DNA of 64,000 nt, from contig NZ_JAENJH010000005.1 of the NCBI RefSeq assembly GCF_016595675.1, positions 124,001 to 188,000 on the forward strand. Reading direction: 5' to 3'. This stretch comes from Prauserella cavernicola (GTDB lineage Bacteria; Actinomycetota; Actinomycetes; Mycobacteriales; Pseudonocardiaceae). This document shows, piece after piece, positions 1 through 9,492 of this stretch. Within the stretch, counting starts at the first letter, position 1. Each line of letters starts with the position of its first letter. A program made the translations under genes and the position numbers. Under the pieces are notes generated by a model. It did no database searches, was not told the DNA's origin, and worked only from the letters and a program-made list of their open reading frames with translations.

Positions 1-1272
<1,272 letters not shown>

Positions 1273-1332
1273 GCGAACACCTCAGAGTCAGCTCAGGATA
1301 ACGATCATCTTGTTTTACATGTCGGACTATAG

Positions 1333-1348
1333 TTTCTACATTGCGGAA
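1333..1348. promoter_or_regulatory. candidate IclR operator between aceB and the regulator
   Basis: An imperfect dyad reading TTTCTACATTGCGGAA lies in the 98-bp divergent region, about 60 bp upstream of aceB and 22 bp upstream of the regulator start. Eight of sixteen positions are symmetric, with TT-C outer half-sites and AT in the centre, which is the general layout of IclR-family operators. It would allow autoregulation and control of aceB. The assignment rests on position and symmetry only. Confidence 0.35.
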
Positions 1349-1370
1349 GCTCAACGGGAGAGGAGACGGA

Positions 1371-2144
1371 GTGGCCCCCGAGAGGTCAGGTAACGGTGGG
1401 GTGCAGTCGCTGCAACGCGCCTTCGAGCTGCTGGAGCGGCTCGCGGACGCGGGGGGCGAAGCGAGCCTCTCGGAGCTGGCGACGTCGTCCGGACTGCCCA
1501 TGCCCACGATCCACCGGCTGATCCGCACGCTCGTCGCGCTCGGGTACGTCCGGCAGAACACCAACCGCCGCTACGCGCTCGGCGCCAGGCTGATCCGGCT
1601 CGGCGAGAACGCGAGCCTGCAGTTCGGCACGTGGGCGCGGCCGCTGCTGGCCGAACTGGTGGACGAGGTCGGCGAGACGGCGAACCTGGCGGTGCTGGAA
1701 CGCGACGAGGTCGTGTACGTGTCTCAGGTGCCGTCGAAGCACTCGATGCGCATGTTCACCGAGGTCGGCCGCAGGCTCCTGCCACACGGCACCGGCGTGG
1801 GCAAGGCCATCCTCGCCGGGCTGCCGGCCGAGGAGGTGCGGGCGCTGCTCGGACGCACGGGAATGCCGTCCTACACCGAGCACACCCACACCGACGTGGA
1901 CAAGTTCCTCCGCCACCTCGCCAGGATCGCCAAGCAGGGCTACGCGCTGGACGAGAGCGAACAGGAACTCGGCGTGCGCTGCCTGGCGGTACCGGTTGAG
2001 GGCGCGCCGACCCCGGCCGCGGTGTCGGTGTCCGGCCCGGAGGGCAGGCTGACGAAGGAGGCGGTCACGCGCATCGCACCGGTCGTGCAGCGCATCGCCT
2101 CGGAACTGTCGGAGCAGCTGTCCTCGCACGACCTCACGGCCTGA
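1371..2144 (+). CDS. IclR-family transcriptional regulator
   Basis: A 257-residue IclR-type regulator. An N-terminal winged helix-turn-helix (about residues 10-70: SLQRAFELLERL, then SELATSSGLPMPTIHRLI) is followed by the effector-binding GAF-like domain, with the conserved GVGKAILAG near 145 and DESEQELGVRCLAVPV near 195-215. I chose GTG 1371 because GGAGAGGAGAC precedes it at good spacing; an in-frame TTG at 1341 lacks such a site. Divergence from malate synthase points to control of glyoxylate metabolism, as for IclR and AllR types. Its effector (glyoxylate, allantoin or another acid) cannot be read from the sequence. Confidence 0.93.
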   Translation: MAPERSGNGGVQSLQRAFELLERLADAGGEASLSELATSSGLPMPTIHRLIRTLVALGYVRQNTNRRYALGARLIRLGENASLQFGTWARPLLAELVDEVGETANLAVLERDEVVYVSQVPSKHSMRMFTEVGRRLLPHGTGVGKAILAGLPAEEVRALLGRTGMPSYTEHTHTDVDKFLRHLARIAKQGYALDESEQELGVRCLAVPVEGAPTPAAVSVSGPEGRLTKEAVTRIAPVVQRIASELSEQLSSHDLTA

Positions 2145-2150
2145 GGCGGC

Positions 2151-2633
2151 TCAACGGTCCTCGGGTGAGCTGAAGACGTCGAAGTCGGTGAAGAAGTCCT
2201 CGTCGTCAGTTCCACCGCCGCGCCTGGCCGCTGGAACTGGCGCGGCGATGGGCCGCGAACGCTGGTCGCCGAAGAGCCGCTCGTCAGATTCGAGCACCCG
2301 GTCCAACAGCTCGGAGCTGCCCAAACCCTGCCGCACGATCTCCGCCTGCCGCCTGGCCGCCTCGGCGACGGCTGCGGCGATCGTCTGCCGCACCGTAGCG
2401 GACAAGGCCTGGGGCGAGACCTCGCGGACCCCGTCGGCGAACGTCACCGACGTGATCGCCCCACCCGGACCAGCGACGACGGTTACCACACCGTCAGGTG
2501 ACGTGGCGGTGGCGTCGGCCGACTTGAGGTCCTGCTCCATGCGCCGGTACGCCTCGGCCCGCCTGCGGTTGTCGGCCGCCGCACTGTCCAACGCCTCGAT
2601 CCTGCGCAGCAGCTGCGCTGCGAACTCAGTCAT
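2151..2633 (-). CDS. YbaB/EbfC-family nucleoid-associated-like protein
   Basis: A 160-residue protein with a YbaB/EbfC core: an N-terminal helix (AAQLLRRIEALDSAAADNRR), the strand region VVTVVAGPGGAITSVTFADG (residues about 49-68), then a long helix (LSATVRQTIAAAVAEAARRQ). An acidic disordered tail (DDEDFFTDFDVF) ends it. ATG 2633 overlaps the TGA of the upstream lipoprotein gene as TGATG, so translation is probably coupled; GTG 2636 one codon earlier is an alternative. Such proteins commonly sit beside T7SS substrates in Pseudonocardiaceae and Streptomyces. DNA binding is the family expectation; its role in this cluster is unknown. Confidence 0.8.
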   Translation of the reverse strand: MTEFAAQLLRRIEALDSAAADNRRRAEAYRRMEQDLKSADATATSPDGVVTVVAGPGGAITSVTFADGVREVSPQALSATVRQTIAAAVAEAARRQAEIVRQGLGSSELLDRVLESDERLFGDQRSRPIAAPVPAARRGGGTDDEDFFTDFDVFSSPEDR

Positions 2634-3523
2634 CACGCCCCCTCAGGCCGGACGGTGGACAGGAAGTCCTGAAAATCGCCGACCAGCTGGTCGAACTGCT
2701 CGGGTAGTGCGCTCAACACCACCTGAGTCACGGCCCTCCGGCTCGGGTCACCGGTGTCGGCCATGCCGATGAACGCCTGCAGCTGAACGAGGTACAGCTG
2801 CTTGCCCTCATACGGGATCGACAGCCGCACCGCCTGTGTCAGGCCGGGGTTGTCGTCGGTGCCCACCTCGTTGCGCTTGCCGAGCTCCACGTCGGACGCT
2901 CCGGCACGCAAGTCGTCCAGCGCCTGGTCGGCGGCCCGGGTCAGTGGCTCGTCGGCACTGCGCACATCGCCGGTGATGGTGATGTTGGCGGTGAACCCTT
3001 TACTTGAGGCGGGATGCACTGCGACGAACGCGGCGCCCTCGGCATTGACCTCCTTCGGCGGCACCGAACGCCAGCCGTCCGGCAGGGAGAACTCAATCGG
3101 CACCGGCAGCGTGGAGACCGTACTCATGTTCCCTTTTCCTTCCGTCGGCGCGGCTTTGACCTCGTCGTCGACCTGGATGTCTAGCTTGGCCTTGCCCTTG
3201 TCGTACGAGGTGACCGTGACCGTGAATCCGACGCTGCCGCCATCCTCGGCGGTGAGATCGCACCGCGCGGACTCGCCTTGCTTGGCCGCAAGCGGGCCAG
3301 GACACTCGACGGAGGCGGGCCGTTGGCCCGCCATCTCGGTGAGCGCCTCGGTGGAGCGCTCTTCCAGTTCATGCTTGGTCAGCGTCGGTTCGGCGGGCTC
3401 ACCGGATGAGGTCACAGTGGCCGTGCACGCTCCAAGAGTCAGAGCTGCGCACGCGCTCACGAGTGCGGCCATTCTTGCGGGCCGGAACATCCTGGACACG
3501 TCCTTCGACATCGTGGTGGTCAC
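2633..3523 (-). CDS. lipoprotein with DUF4333-like and LpqN-like domains
   Basis: A 296-residue predicted lipoprotein. The N-terminus has a basic stretch (MFRPARM), a hydrophobic core and the lipobox LTLGAC, so the mature protein starts with a diacylated cysteine. A first module (VECPGPLAAKQGESARC, two cysteines, residues about 72-115) resembles the DUF4333 fold. The second (from LPVPIEFSLPDGWRSVPP) resembles LpqN/LpqT proteins of the mycobacterial envelope. That second module is closely repeated as the free-standing protein at 4236-4730, so one arose from the other by duplication. GTG 3523 overlaps the upstream TGA as GTGA; ATG 3511 and TTG 3529 are alternatives. A cell-surface role is inferred; the ligand is unknown. 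Confidence 0.8.
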   Translation of the reverse strand: MTTTMSKDVSRMFRPARMAALVSACAALTLGACTATVTSSGEPAEPTLTKHELEERSTEALTEMAGQRPASVECPGPLAAKQGESARCDLTAEDGGSVGFTVTVTSYDKGKAKLDIQVDDEVKAAPTEGKGNMSTVSTLPVPIEFSLPDGWRSVPPKEVNAEGAAFVAVHPASSKGFTANITITGDVRSADEPLTRAADQALDDLRAGASDVELGKRNEVGTDDNPGLTQAVRLSIPYEGKQLYLVQLQAFIGMADTGDPSRRAVTQVVLSALPEQFDQLVGDFQDFLSTVRPEGA

Positions 3524-4239
3524 GCCCAAACGGCAGCAGGCATGCGGTCGAGAATGTCGCAGCGCAGGTCGAGCGCCGGAATGAGCTCACGAGGATCGCG
3601 ATGCTCGCTGATCGCGTCGAACACTTCGAGTTGGTCGCCGATCAGCATGAAGCCGCGCAACCGGGCCTGCCCCTCCAACAGATACTGGACCAGATCAGGG
3701 CTCAGCGCCGCCGTCGCGAACTGCGCGTTCTTGGTCCGCACGTCGAATCTCGCGTCGAAATCCGGATCACCGCTCTGCACGTCTCCGGTGCCGATCATGT
3801 CGTTGACACCGCTCGCCATCGGAACGACCTTCTGCACCGTCAGGGCGGGCCGTGCGACAGGCGTGCGGACCCAGATAGCACGGTGTGACGTGTACTGGCC
3901 CTTGTGAAGCGTGTCGAACACCGCTGCGACGAACGGCCTGCCGCGGTGCACGCCGGTGATGACCATTCTTGCAGCCTTTGCGTGTGGTGGCGCCACGAAT
4001 GGCTCGAGCACGTATGGCTGCGTGTGCTGCTGGTAGAGCTGGTTGTAGAAAGGTACGAGGTCGTCATCGCGCTCGGCGTAGGTCCACCCACGTCGCGGCA
4101 ATTCCTCGGCCATCCGCCCTTCCCAGCCCTCAGTCTTGGCCGAAACCGCACGGTTCACCTTGCTAATGAGGAAACCGAGCCCTCCGAGTAGGACGAGGCC
4201 GCCGACGACCGAAATGGCGATGATGATGCCAGTGCTCAT
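3520..4239 (-). CDS. membrane-anchored protein, DUF3137-like
   Basis: A 239-residue protein with one N-terminal transmembrane segment (IIIAISVVGGLVLLGGLGFL) and a soluble remainder. GVHRGRPFVAAVFDT followed by FDARFDVRTKNAQFATAAL and LVQYLL resembles the DUF3137 pattern, in which a membrane-bound domain binds an unknown partner. It sits between two LpqN-like genes with 4-nt overlaps at both ends (ATGA at its start, GTGA at its stop), so it is translated as part of the T7SS-substrate operon. No catalytic motif is evident. The family assignment is tentative and no function is proposed. Confidence 0.7.
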   Translation of the reverse strand: MSTGIIIAISVVGGLVLLGGLGFLISKVNRAVSAKTEGWEGRMAEELPRRGWTYAERDDDLVPFYNQLYQQHTQPYVLEPFVAPPHAKAARMVITGVHRGRPFVAAVFDTLHKGQYTSHRAIWVRTPVARPALTVQKVVPMASGVNDMIGTGDVQSGDPDFDARFDVRTKNAQFATAALSPDLVQYLLEGQARLRGFMLIGDQLEVFDAISEHRDPRELIPALDLRCDILDRMPAAVWA

Positions 4240-4730
4240 ACTGTCCTCTTCTCGGGACGGATGGTCGACAGAAACCTCTGGAAGTCCTCGACCAGCCGCG
4301 CGAACTGCTCTGGCAGACCGCTGAAGACCACGTGCAAGACCACGCGACGGTTATCGTCGTGCAAGTCCCGCATCCCAATAAACACCTGTAACTGGACGAT
4401 CTGCGTAGGTACGCCGGCGACCGTCGCGGCGAAACGCACGGCCTGAGTGAAGCCGGGGTTGTCCGTAGACCCGACCTCGTTGCGTCGTCCCACTTGGACG
4501 CTCGAGCTCTCCTGTCGCAGCCGCTCAACTGCCTCGGCGGCGATCTCCGCCAACTCCACCTCCACCTCACGAATCTCGCCGCTGATGGTGATGTTGGCCG
4601 TGAATCCCTGGCGCGAAGCTGGGTGTAGCGCCACGAACGCTGCTCCACCAGCACTGACGGAGCTCGGAACCACCGACTGCCAGCCCTCGGGCAACGAGAA
4701 CTCGATCGGCACTGGGATGGTCGCTACCAC
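4236..4730 (-). CDS. LpqN-like protein without signal peptide
   Basis: A 164-residue protein almost entirely made of the LpqN/LpqT-like module, beginning MVATIPVPIEFSLPEGWQS. It aligns over its full length with the C-terminal half of the lipoprotein at 2633-3523: both carry VPIEFSLP-GW, AFVA-HPAS--GFTANITI, RNEVG--DNPG-TQAVR and the ending FQ-FLST-RPE. No signal peptide or lipobox is present, so this copy is probably cytoplasmic or escorts a partner, while its paralogue is surface-exposed. GTG 4730 has GGAGA 5 nt upstream; the next gene overlaps by ATGA. It lies 17 nt downstream of the T7SS-substrate gene. Confidence 0.75.
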   Translation of the reverse strand: MVATIPVPIEFSLPEGWQSVVPSSVSAGGAAFVALHPASRQGFTANITISGEIREVEVELAEIAAEAVERLRQESSSVQVGRRNEVGSTDNPGFTQAVRFAATVAGVPTQIVQLQVFIGMRDLHDDNRRVVLHVVFSGLPEQFARLVEDFQRFLSTIRPEKRTV

Positions 4731-4747
4731 GCTGTCTCCGTATCCGT

Positions 4748-6148
4748 TTAGAAGAGTCCGCCGACGAAGTCGACGACGCCCTCTGCGGCGTCGGCGACAC
4801 CACCGGCGACGTCCGACGCGACTTCGCCCACATCGTCGGCCACGCCTTGCACGGTGTCCACGACCTCGCCCGGGTCGATCGCGATGTCAAAGCCCAGAGA
4901 GGCACCGACCCCCACAGTGAGCCCCGCCGACGCACCGATGTGGAACTTGCCGTCGTCACCCATTCCGAACTGACCGCTCGCCTCGGCGCCGAGCCCATAG
5001 CGCACCTCGGCGTGGCCGCCCGCGTTGACGCCCGCGATCTCGGCGTTGCCGTCGACACCCGCCTGGCCTCCAACAAAACCGCCCACCCTGCCCTGTGCGC
5101 CGGTGAGCCCGATCGATCCCTCAGCGGAGGCCTCCGCGCCGACCGACGCCTCGGCGGTGCCCGAGAGCGACGTGTGCTCGCCGTAGTTCAGCTCCCCCTG
5201 AGCGCTGCCTTTCGCCAGGTAAGCCTCAGCGCTCGCCCCGGCCTCAACACCCAGCGCGCTCGCACTCGCATGCGCGTCGGCGCCCGCCCCGAGCAGTGAG
5301 CCTTCCAGCTTGCCGCTGCCCGCCCAATCACCGCTGTCGAACTCGCCCTCGACACCCCCGCCGAGCACGTCGACATTCGCCGAGCCCTCCCACTCTTTCG
5401 TCGGTATGTCGATGCCGAACTGCTCGAGGGTCTCCTTGACCGCGTCGTGCAACATTCCTTCGGATTGGCTGCCCCACTGCCCACTCCAACTGCTGCCGCC
5501 ACGGTGCCGCTGCCAACCACCCGGGTCCTCCTCGACCCATTGGCCGCTCTCCGGGTCCCACCGCCGCTGTTTGTCACGCCGGGAACTGCCCCACTCAGTG
5601 CCACCGATGTCCTTCTTGAATCCACCCTCGCCGTCCGGCTCGAGACCGAACATCCTGGCCGCGCCATCACCCGCCTGCTCGAGCAGGCCACGCGCGTTGT
5701 CCAGCACCGCCTGGGCTTCCTGTGCCAGGGTCTCGCCGGGGTCGGAGAACGCCGCTCGCACCTCGTTCGCGGTGGAGCTCTGCGCCCACGCTTCGTACTG
5801 CGCCGCTGCGGCGCGGGATGCTGCCTGCGCCTGCGTGAACATCTCGATCGCCCGCTGGGCCTCGCCCTGACCCCAGACCAGCACGTCTGCGTAGTCGGCG
5901 AGCGCCTTACCTCCCTGGTTGGCGCGGTCAACGGCCTCGAACCATCTCGGCGGCTCAGCGGTGAACACATCGCGAAACGCAGTCGCCGCCTCGCCCGCCC
6001 ACGAGCCCGCATCGACCCCTGAGAGGCCCTCACCAGTGGTGCCGAGCGCATCGATATTGATCGCCAGGTCACGGAGGTCACCGGTGATCAGCTCTGGTTC
6101 TCCAGGGATCAGTTCCTTGGGATCGGTGGTCTGCCCTAGCTCGGCAAT
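4748..6148 (-). CDS. putative T7SS-secreted protein, apparent ATT start
   Basis: A 466-residue protein with an N-terminal T7SS-signal domain: AELGQTTDPKELIPGEP at the very start, then a WXG-type turn (SWAGEAATAFRDVF, about residues 47-60), then a helical stretch rich in Ala and Gln to residue 130. A Trp/Gly-rich linker (RRWDPESGQWVEEDPGGW) leads to a long Gly/Ala/Ser repeat region typical of secreted beta-rich passenger domains. The canonical start GTG 5968 would delete most of the signal domain. The reading frame stays open to 6151, and homology-type conservation begins exactly at ATT 6148, which overlaps the TGA of the preceding gene. A CTG at 6151 is the other option. No toxin catalytic motif is recognised. 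Confidence 0.75.
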   Translation of the reverse strand: MAELGQTTDPKELIPGEPELITGDLRDLAINIDALGTTGEGLSGVDAGSWAGEAATAFRDVFTAEPPRWFEAVDRANQGGKALADYADVLVWGQGEAQRAIEMFTQAQAASRAAAAQYEAWAQSSTANEVRAAFSDPGETLAQEAQAVLDNARGLLEQAGDGAARMFGLEPDGEGGFKKDIGGTEWGSSRRDKQRRWDPESGQWVEEDPGGWQRHRGGSSWSGQWGSQSEGMLHDAVKETLEQFGIDIPTKEWEGSANVDVLGGGVEGEFDSGDWAGSGKLEGSLLGAGADAHASASALGVEAGASAEAYLAKGSAQGELNYGEHTSLSGTAEASVGAEASAEGSIGLTGAQGRVGGFVGGQAGVDGNAEIAGVNAGGHAEVRYGLGAEASGQFGMGDDGKFHIGASAGLTVGVGASLGFDIAIDPGEVVDTVQGVADDVGEVASDVAGGVADAAEGVVDFVGGLF

Positions 6149-6651
6149 CAGGACTGGATCCCGCTGTCCTCATGACCGGCCGGGTCGGTGTCGGGCTTGT
6201 CCATGCCCTGCGACTCAGCCAGCGCCCGTGCGCGTTGGGGGCTCATGACCCCGCCCGGTGCGTCGCCGGTCTCGTCCTGGCCGGCGCTGGAGAGCACATC
6301 GGCGATCCCGCCGGCGAATCCACCACCCGGCACGACGCTCGGATCGAGCCCGTCACCGTCCAGCAGGTCGCCGAGTCCGTCAACGACTCCTCCGACGTCG
6401 GCCTCGTTCGCGAGATACCTGCCGGCGGCAACGCGCAGGCCCTCGCCGTGTTCAGTCGCCTTTCCGTAAAGGATCTCCACCTGGCGCTGGGCGTTCTCGA
6501 TGAAATCGGCCCAGCCCCGCTGGACGCCAGAGTGCCCGTACTCGCCGCTGGGCCCACGCCAGAGCAGCTGCAGCACGCCGCCCGCCACATCGTCGATCTT
6601 GCCCGCCGCCTGCCGCAGTTCCTCCGGGACGGCTCCGAACCCACCGGTCAC
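6148..6651 (-). CDS. EspC-like type VII secretion target protein
   Basis: A 167-residue protein whose first 85 residues form two helices separated by a Gly-rich turn (LLWRGPSGEYGHSGVQRGWADF), then QRQVEILYGKATEHGEGL and AAGRYLANEAD. This matches the ESX-1 EspC-like secretion-target family; the YLANE end resembles the YxxxD/E export signal. The C-terminal half is Gly/Asp-rich and probably disordered. It opens the operon (GTG 6651, after 91 bp of non-coding DNA) and its stop overlaps the downstream T7SS substrate, so the two are probably co-translated and co-secreted as a pair. No ESX ATPase or membrane component lies in this window, so export must depend on a locus elsewhere. Confidence 0.8.
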   Translation of the reverse strand: MTGGFGAVPEELRQAAGKIDDVAGGVLQLLWRGPSGEYGHSGVQRGWADFIENAQRQVEILYGKATEHGEGLRVAAGRYLANEADVGGVVDGLGDLLDGDGLDPSVVPGGGFAGGIADVLSSAGQDETGDAPGGVMSPQRARALAESQGMDKPDTDPAGHEDSGIQS

Positions 6652-6670
6652 GCAGAACAGCGTGCAGACA

Positions 6671-6685
6671 GCGCGGTCACCGCGC
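6671..6685. promoter_or_regulatory. perfect 7-1-7 palindrome upstream of the T7SS-substrate operon
   Basis: GCGCGGT-C-ACCGCGC lies 20 bp upstream of the EspC-like start codon, inside the 91-bp gap after ftsY. Its position over the probable promoter or 5' leader suggests an operator, though in GC-rich DNA such short dyads arise by chance. No cognate regulator is encoded nearby. Confidence 0.25.
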
Positions 6686-6742
6686 GGACGAATCGCACGG
6701 TTTACACCCGATCAAGGGACCCCCGGCCCCTCGCGTCGCAGG

Positions 6743-8143
6743 TCAGCCGAGCAGCGCGTCGACGAAGGCCTCGGGCTCGAACGGAGCGAGGTCGTCAGGG
6801 CCCTCGCCGAGTCCGACGAGCTTCACCGGCACGCCCAGCTCGCGCTGCACCTGGAACACGATGCCGCCGCGCGCGGTGCCGTCGAGCTTGGTCAGCACGA
6901 TGCCCGTCACGTCGACGACCTCGGAGAACACGCGGGCCTGCGTGAGCCCGTTCTGGCCCGTGGTCGCGTCGAGCACCAGCAGCACCTCGTCGACCACGGC
7001 CTGCTTCTCCACGACGCGCTTGACCTTGCCGAGCTCGTCCATGAGGCCCGTCTTGGTGTGCAGCCTGCCCGCGGTGTCCACGAGCACGGCGTCCACACCG
7101 GCGTCGATGCCGCGTTTGACGGCGTCGAACGCGACCGAGGCCGGGTCGGCGCCCTCCTTGCCGCGCACGACCTCGGCGCCGACGCGCTCCGACCACGTCT
7201 GCAGCTGGTCGGCCGCGGCCGCACGGAAGGTGTCGGCCGCGCCGAGCAGCACCCCGCGGCCCTGCGCCACGAGCACACGCGCGAGCTTGCCGGTGGTGGT
7301 GGTCTTTCCCGTGCCGTTGACGCCGGTGACCAGCACGACCGCTGGCTGCTTGGTGCCGTCGACGGTGTGCGGCAGCGCGCGCACGGACCGGTCCGTGGCG
7401 GGCGTGAGCGCGTCGATGAGCACCTCGCGCAGCAACGCCCTCGCGTCGTCGGCGGTGCGGACACCGCGGGTCGACAGCTCCGAGCGCAGGCGCTCCACGA
7501 TCTCGGTGGTGGTCGCCGCGCCGAGGTCCGCGATCAGCAGGGTGTCCTCGACGTCCTGCCACGAGTCCTCGTCGAGGTCTCCAGCGCCGAGCAGGCCGAG
7601 CAGGCCCTGGCCGAGCGCCGAGCGGGACTTCGACAGCCGTCCGCGCAGCCGCTCCATGCGGCCCGAGGCGGACGGCACCTCCTCAAGCTCCGGCTCCGGC
7701 TCCGGCGCGGTCTCCGGCTCCGGAGTGGGGGCGGGCTCCGGCACGGCGGGCGCCTCGGGCTCGGCCACCGGCTCGTCGGACTTGTCCTCGACCGGAGCCG
7801 CCTGCTCGGGCACGGCGGACTGCTCGTCCGGCAGACCGACGTCCACGATGCCGCGGCGAGGCGTGTCCCTCGGCACGGCGGCGTCGTCGCCGACGCCGGG
7901 CTCACCGTCGGTCTCGGTGCGCTCCTCCGCCGGATGCTCGGGAGCCTCGACTCCACCCGACGAGAACGCGAAGCCGCCTTCGGCCTGGTAACGACCGCCC
8001 TTGGGCTTCTCCTCCGGCTCACGCTCGAGGCTGATCCTGCGCTTGTTGCGCGCGACGATGAGCCCGGCGACGAGCGCGACCAGCAGAACGACGGCCGCGA
8101 CGGCGATGATCCAGATCAAGGTGGTGCTCGACACGACAGTCAT
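6743..8143 (-). CDS. ftsY: signal recognition particle receptor FtsY
   Basis: A 466-residue SRP receptor GTPase that docks SRP-ribosome complexes at the membrane. It has an N-terminal transmembrane helix (LIWIIAVAAVVLLVALVAGL), as in other actinobacterial FtsY, then an acidic Pro/Glu-rich linker to about residue 165 (the A domain), then the NG domain. The P-loop GVNGTGKTTTT is near residues 272-282, with AADTFRAAAADQL, the DTAGR box and TKLDGTARGG following. ATG 8143 starts it. In many actinobacteria ftsY lies directly beside smc; here about 4 kb of accessory genes and repeats separate them. It ends 91 bp before the T7SS cluster, on the same strand. Confidence 0.97.
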   Translation of the reverse strand: MTVVSSTTLIWIIAVAAVVLLVALVAGLIVARNKRRISLEREPEEKPKGGRYQAEGGFAFSSGGVEAPEHPAEERTETDGEPGVGDDAAVPRDTPRRGIVDVGLPDEQSAVPEQAAPVEDKSDEPVAEPEAPAVPEPAPTPEPETAPEPEPELEEVPSASGRMERLRGRLSKSRSALGQGLLGLLGAGDLDEDSWQDVEDTLLIADLGAATTTEIVERLRSELSTRGVRTADDARALLREVLIDALTPATDRSVRALPHTVDGTKQPAVVLVTGVNGTGKTTTTGKLARVLVAQGRGVLLGAADTFRAAAADQLQTWSERVGAEVVRGKEGADPASVAFDAVKRGIDAGVDAVLVDTAGRLHTKTGLMDELGKVKRVVEKQAVVDEVLLVLDATTGQNGLTQARVFSEVVDVTGIVLTKLDGTARGGIVFQVQRELGVPVKLVGLGEGPDDLAPFEPEAFVDALLG

Positions 8144-8276
8144 CCTCGCATCCGTCGACAGGGCGAGCCTGGCAACCCTTGAGGAAGCGTGGGAACTTAA
8201 CGTCCGACGAACTTTTCCAGAGAATATTTCACCGAAAGTCTTGCCACAGTGGGCTGACCTGGACTAGACCACTGCC

Positions 8277-9482
8277 GTGGCGGATTCCAATGGTGCACCC
8301 GTGCGCGTGGCCGGGCTCCTCTCCGGCACGTCGATCGACGGTATCGACGTGGCGCTCGCCGACGTGCGCGCGGAGGGCGACGGCCTGGTCCTCACGCCGC
8401 TCGGCCATCTCGAGGAGCCCTACCCCGACGCCCTGCGCGCCGACCTCCTCGCCGCCCTGCCGCCAGGTCCGTGCACGGCCGAGCAACTGACCAGGCTCGA
8501 CACCCGGGTCGGGCAGGCCTTCGCCGCGGCGGCGAGACGGGCGCTCGACGAGCTGGGCCCGGCAACGCTCGTCGCCTCACTCGGCCAGACGGTGTTCCAC
8601 TGGGTCGAGGACGGTCGCGCACGCGGCACGCTGCAGCTGGGCCAGCCCGCGTGGATCGCCGAGCACACCGGCCTGCCCGTGGTCGCCGACCTGCGTGTGC
8701 GTGACGTCGCCGCGGGCGGGCACGGCGCACCGCTGGCCAGCACACTCGACGGGCTGTGGCTGCGCGGCCTCGCCGACGAGCGTGGCGAACCCGCCGCGGC
8801 GCTCAACATCGGCGGCATCGCCAACCTCACCGTCGTCCAGCCAGGCGGCGACGTCCTCGCCTACGACACCGGCCCCGGCAACGCGCTGCTCGACGCGGCC
8901 GCGGCCGAGCTCACCGGCGGCGCCGCGCGCAGCGACGTGGACGGAGCTCTCGCCGCGCGGGGCGAGGTCCGGCCCGACCTGCTCGAGCGTCTGCTCGCCG
9001 ATCCCTACTACGCCGCGGCCGCGCCCAAGTCGACCGGCAAGGAACACTTCCACTCCGGCTACCTGCGCGACGCCGTCGCGGGACTGCCCACCGTCACCGG
9101 GCCCGATCTGCTGGCCACGCTCACCGAGCTGACCGCGGCGACCATCGCGCGCGAATGCGAACGGCACCACGTGCGCACCGTGGTCGCCTCGGGCGGCGGA
9201 ATCCGCAACCCGGTTCTACTGCGCGCACTCGCCGCGAGGCTTACCGTCGTGCCCAGCGACGAGCTCGGCCTTCCCGCCGACGCCAAGGAGGCCTACCTGA
9301 CCGCCCTGCTGGGGTGGCTGGCCTGGCACGGCGTGCCGGCGAACGTGCCGGGCGCGACGGGCGCGCGCGGACCCCGGCTGCTCGGCAGCTTCACCCCCGG
9401 CTCCTCCCCGCTCGTGCTGCCATCGCCGCTACGGACGGTGCCCTCACGTTTGCGGGTAGCGAAGACCTCCGAGAAACGGTAG
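8277..9482 (+). CDS. anmK: anhydro-N-acetylmuramic acid kinase
   Basis: A 401-residue AnmK that phosphorylates and hydrolyses 1,6-anhydro-MurNAc to MurNAc-6-phosphate during cell-wall recycling. The ASKHA nucleotide-binding motif GLLSGTSIDGIDVAL is at residues 13-27; ASLGQTVFHW, ALNIGGIANLTV, DTGPGNALLD and VVASGGGIRNP follow in the family order. GTG 8277 lacks a strong ribosome site, but the protein aligns from there. The length is slightly above the usual 370-390, with an extra tail after LLGSFTPG. It runs divergently from ftsY and is followed after 10 bp by a sodium symporter, suggesting uptake and phosphorylation of a muropeptide-derived or amino sugar. No MurQ etherase gene is present here. 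Confidence 0.95.
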   Translation: MADSNGAPVRVAGLLSGTSIDGIDVALADVRAEGDGLVLTPLGHLEEPYPDALRADLLAALPPGPCTAEQLTRLDTRVGQAFAAAARRALDELGPATLVASLGQTVFHWVEDGRARGTLQLGQPAWIAEHTGLPVVADLRVRDVAAGGHGAPLASTLDGLWLRGLADERGEPAAALNIGGIANLTVVQPGGDVLAYDTGPGNALLDAAAAELTGGAARSDVDGALAARGEVRPDLLERLLADPYYAAAAPKSTGKEHFHSGYLRDAVAGLPTVTGPDLLATLTELTAATIARECERHHVRTVVASGGGIRNPVLLRALAARLTVVPSDELGLPADAKEAYLTALLGWLAWHGVPANVPGATGARGPRLLGSFTPGSSPLVLPSPLRTVPSRLRVAKTSEKR

Positions 9483-9492
9483 GAGATACCAG

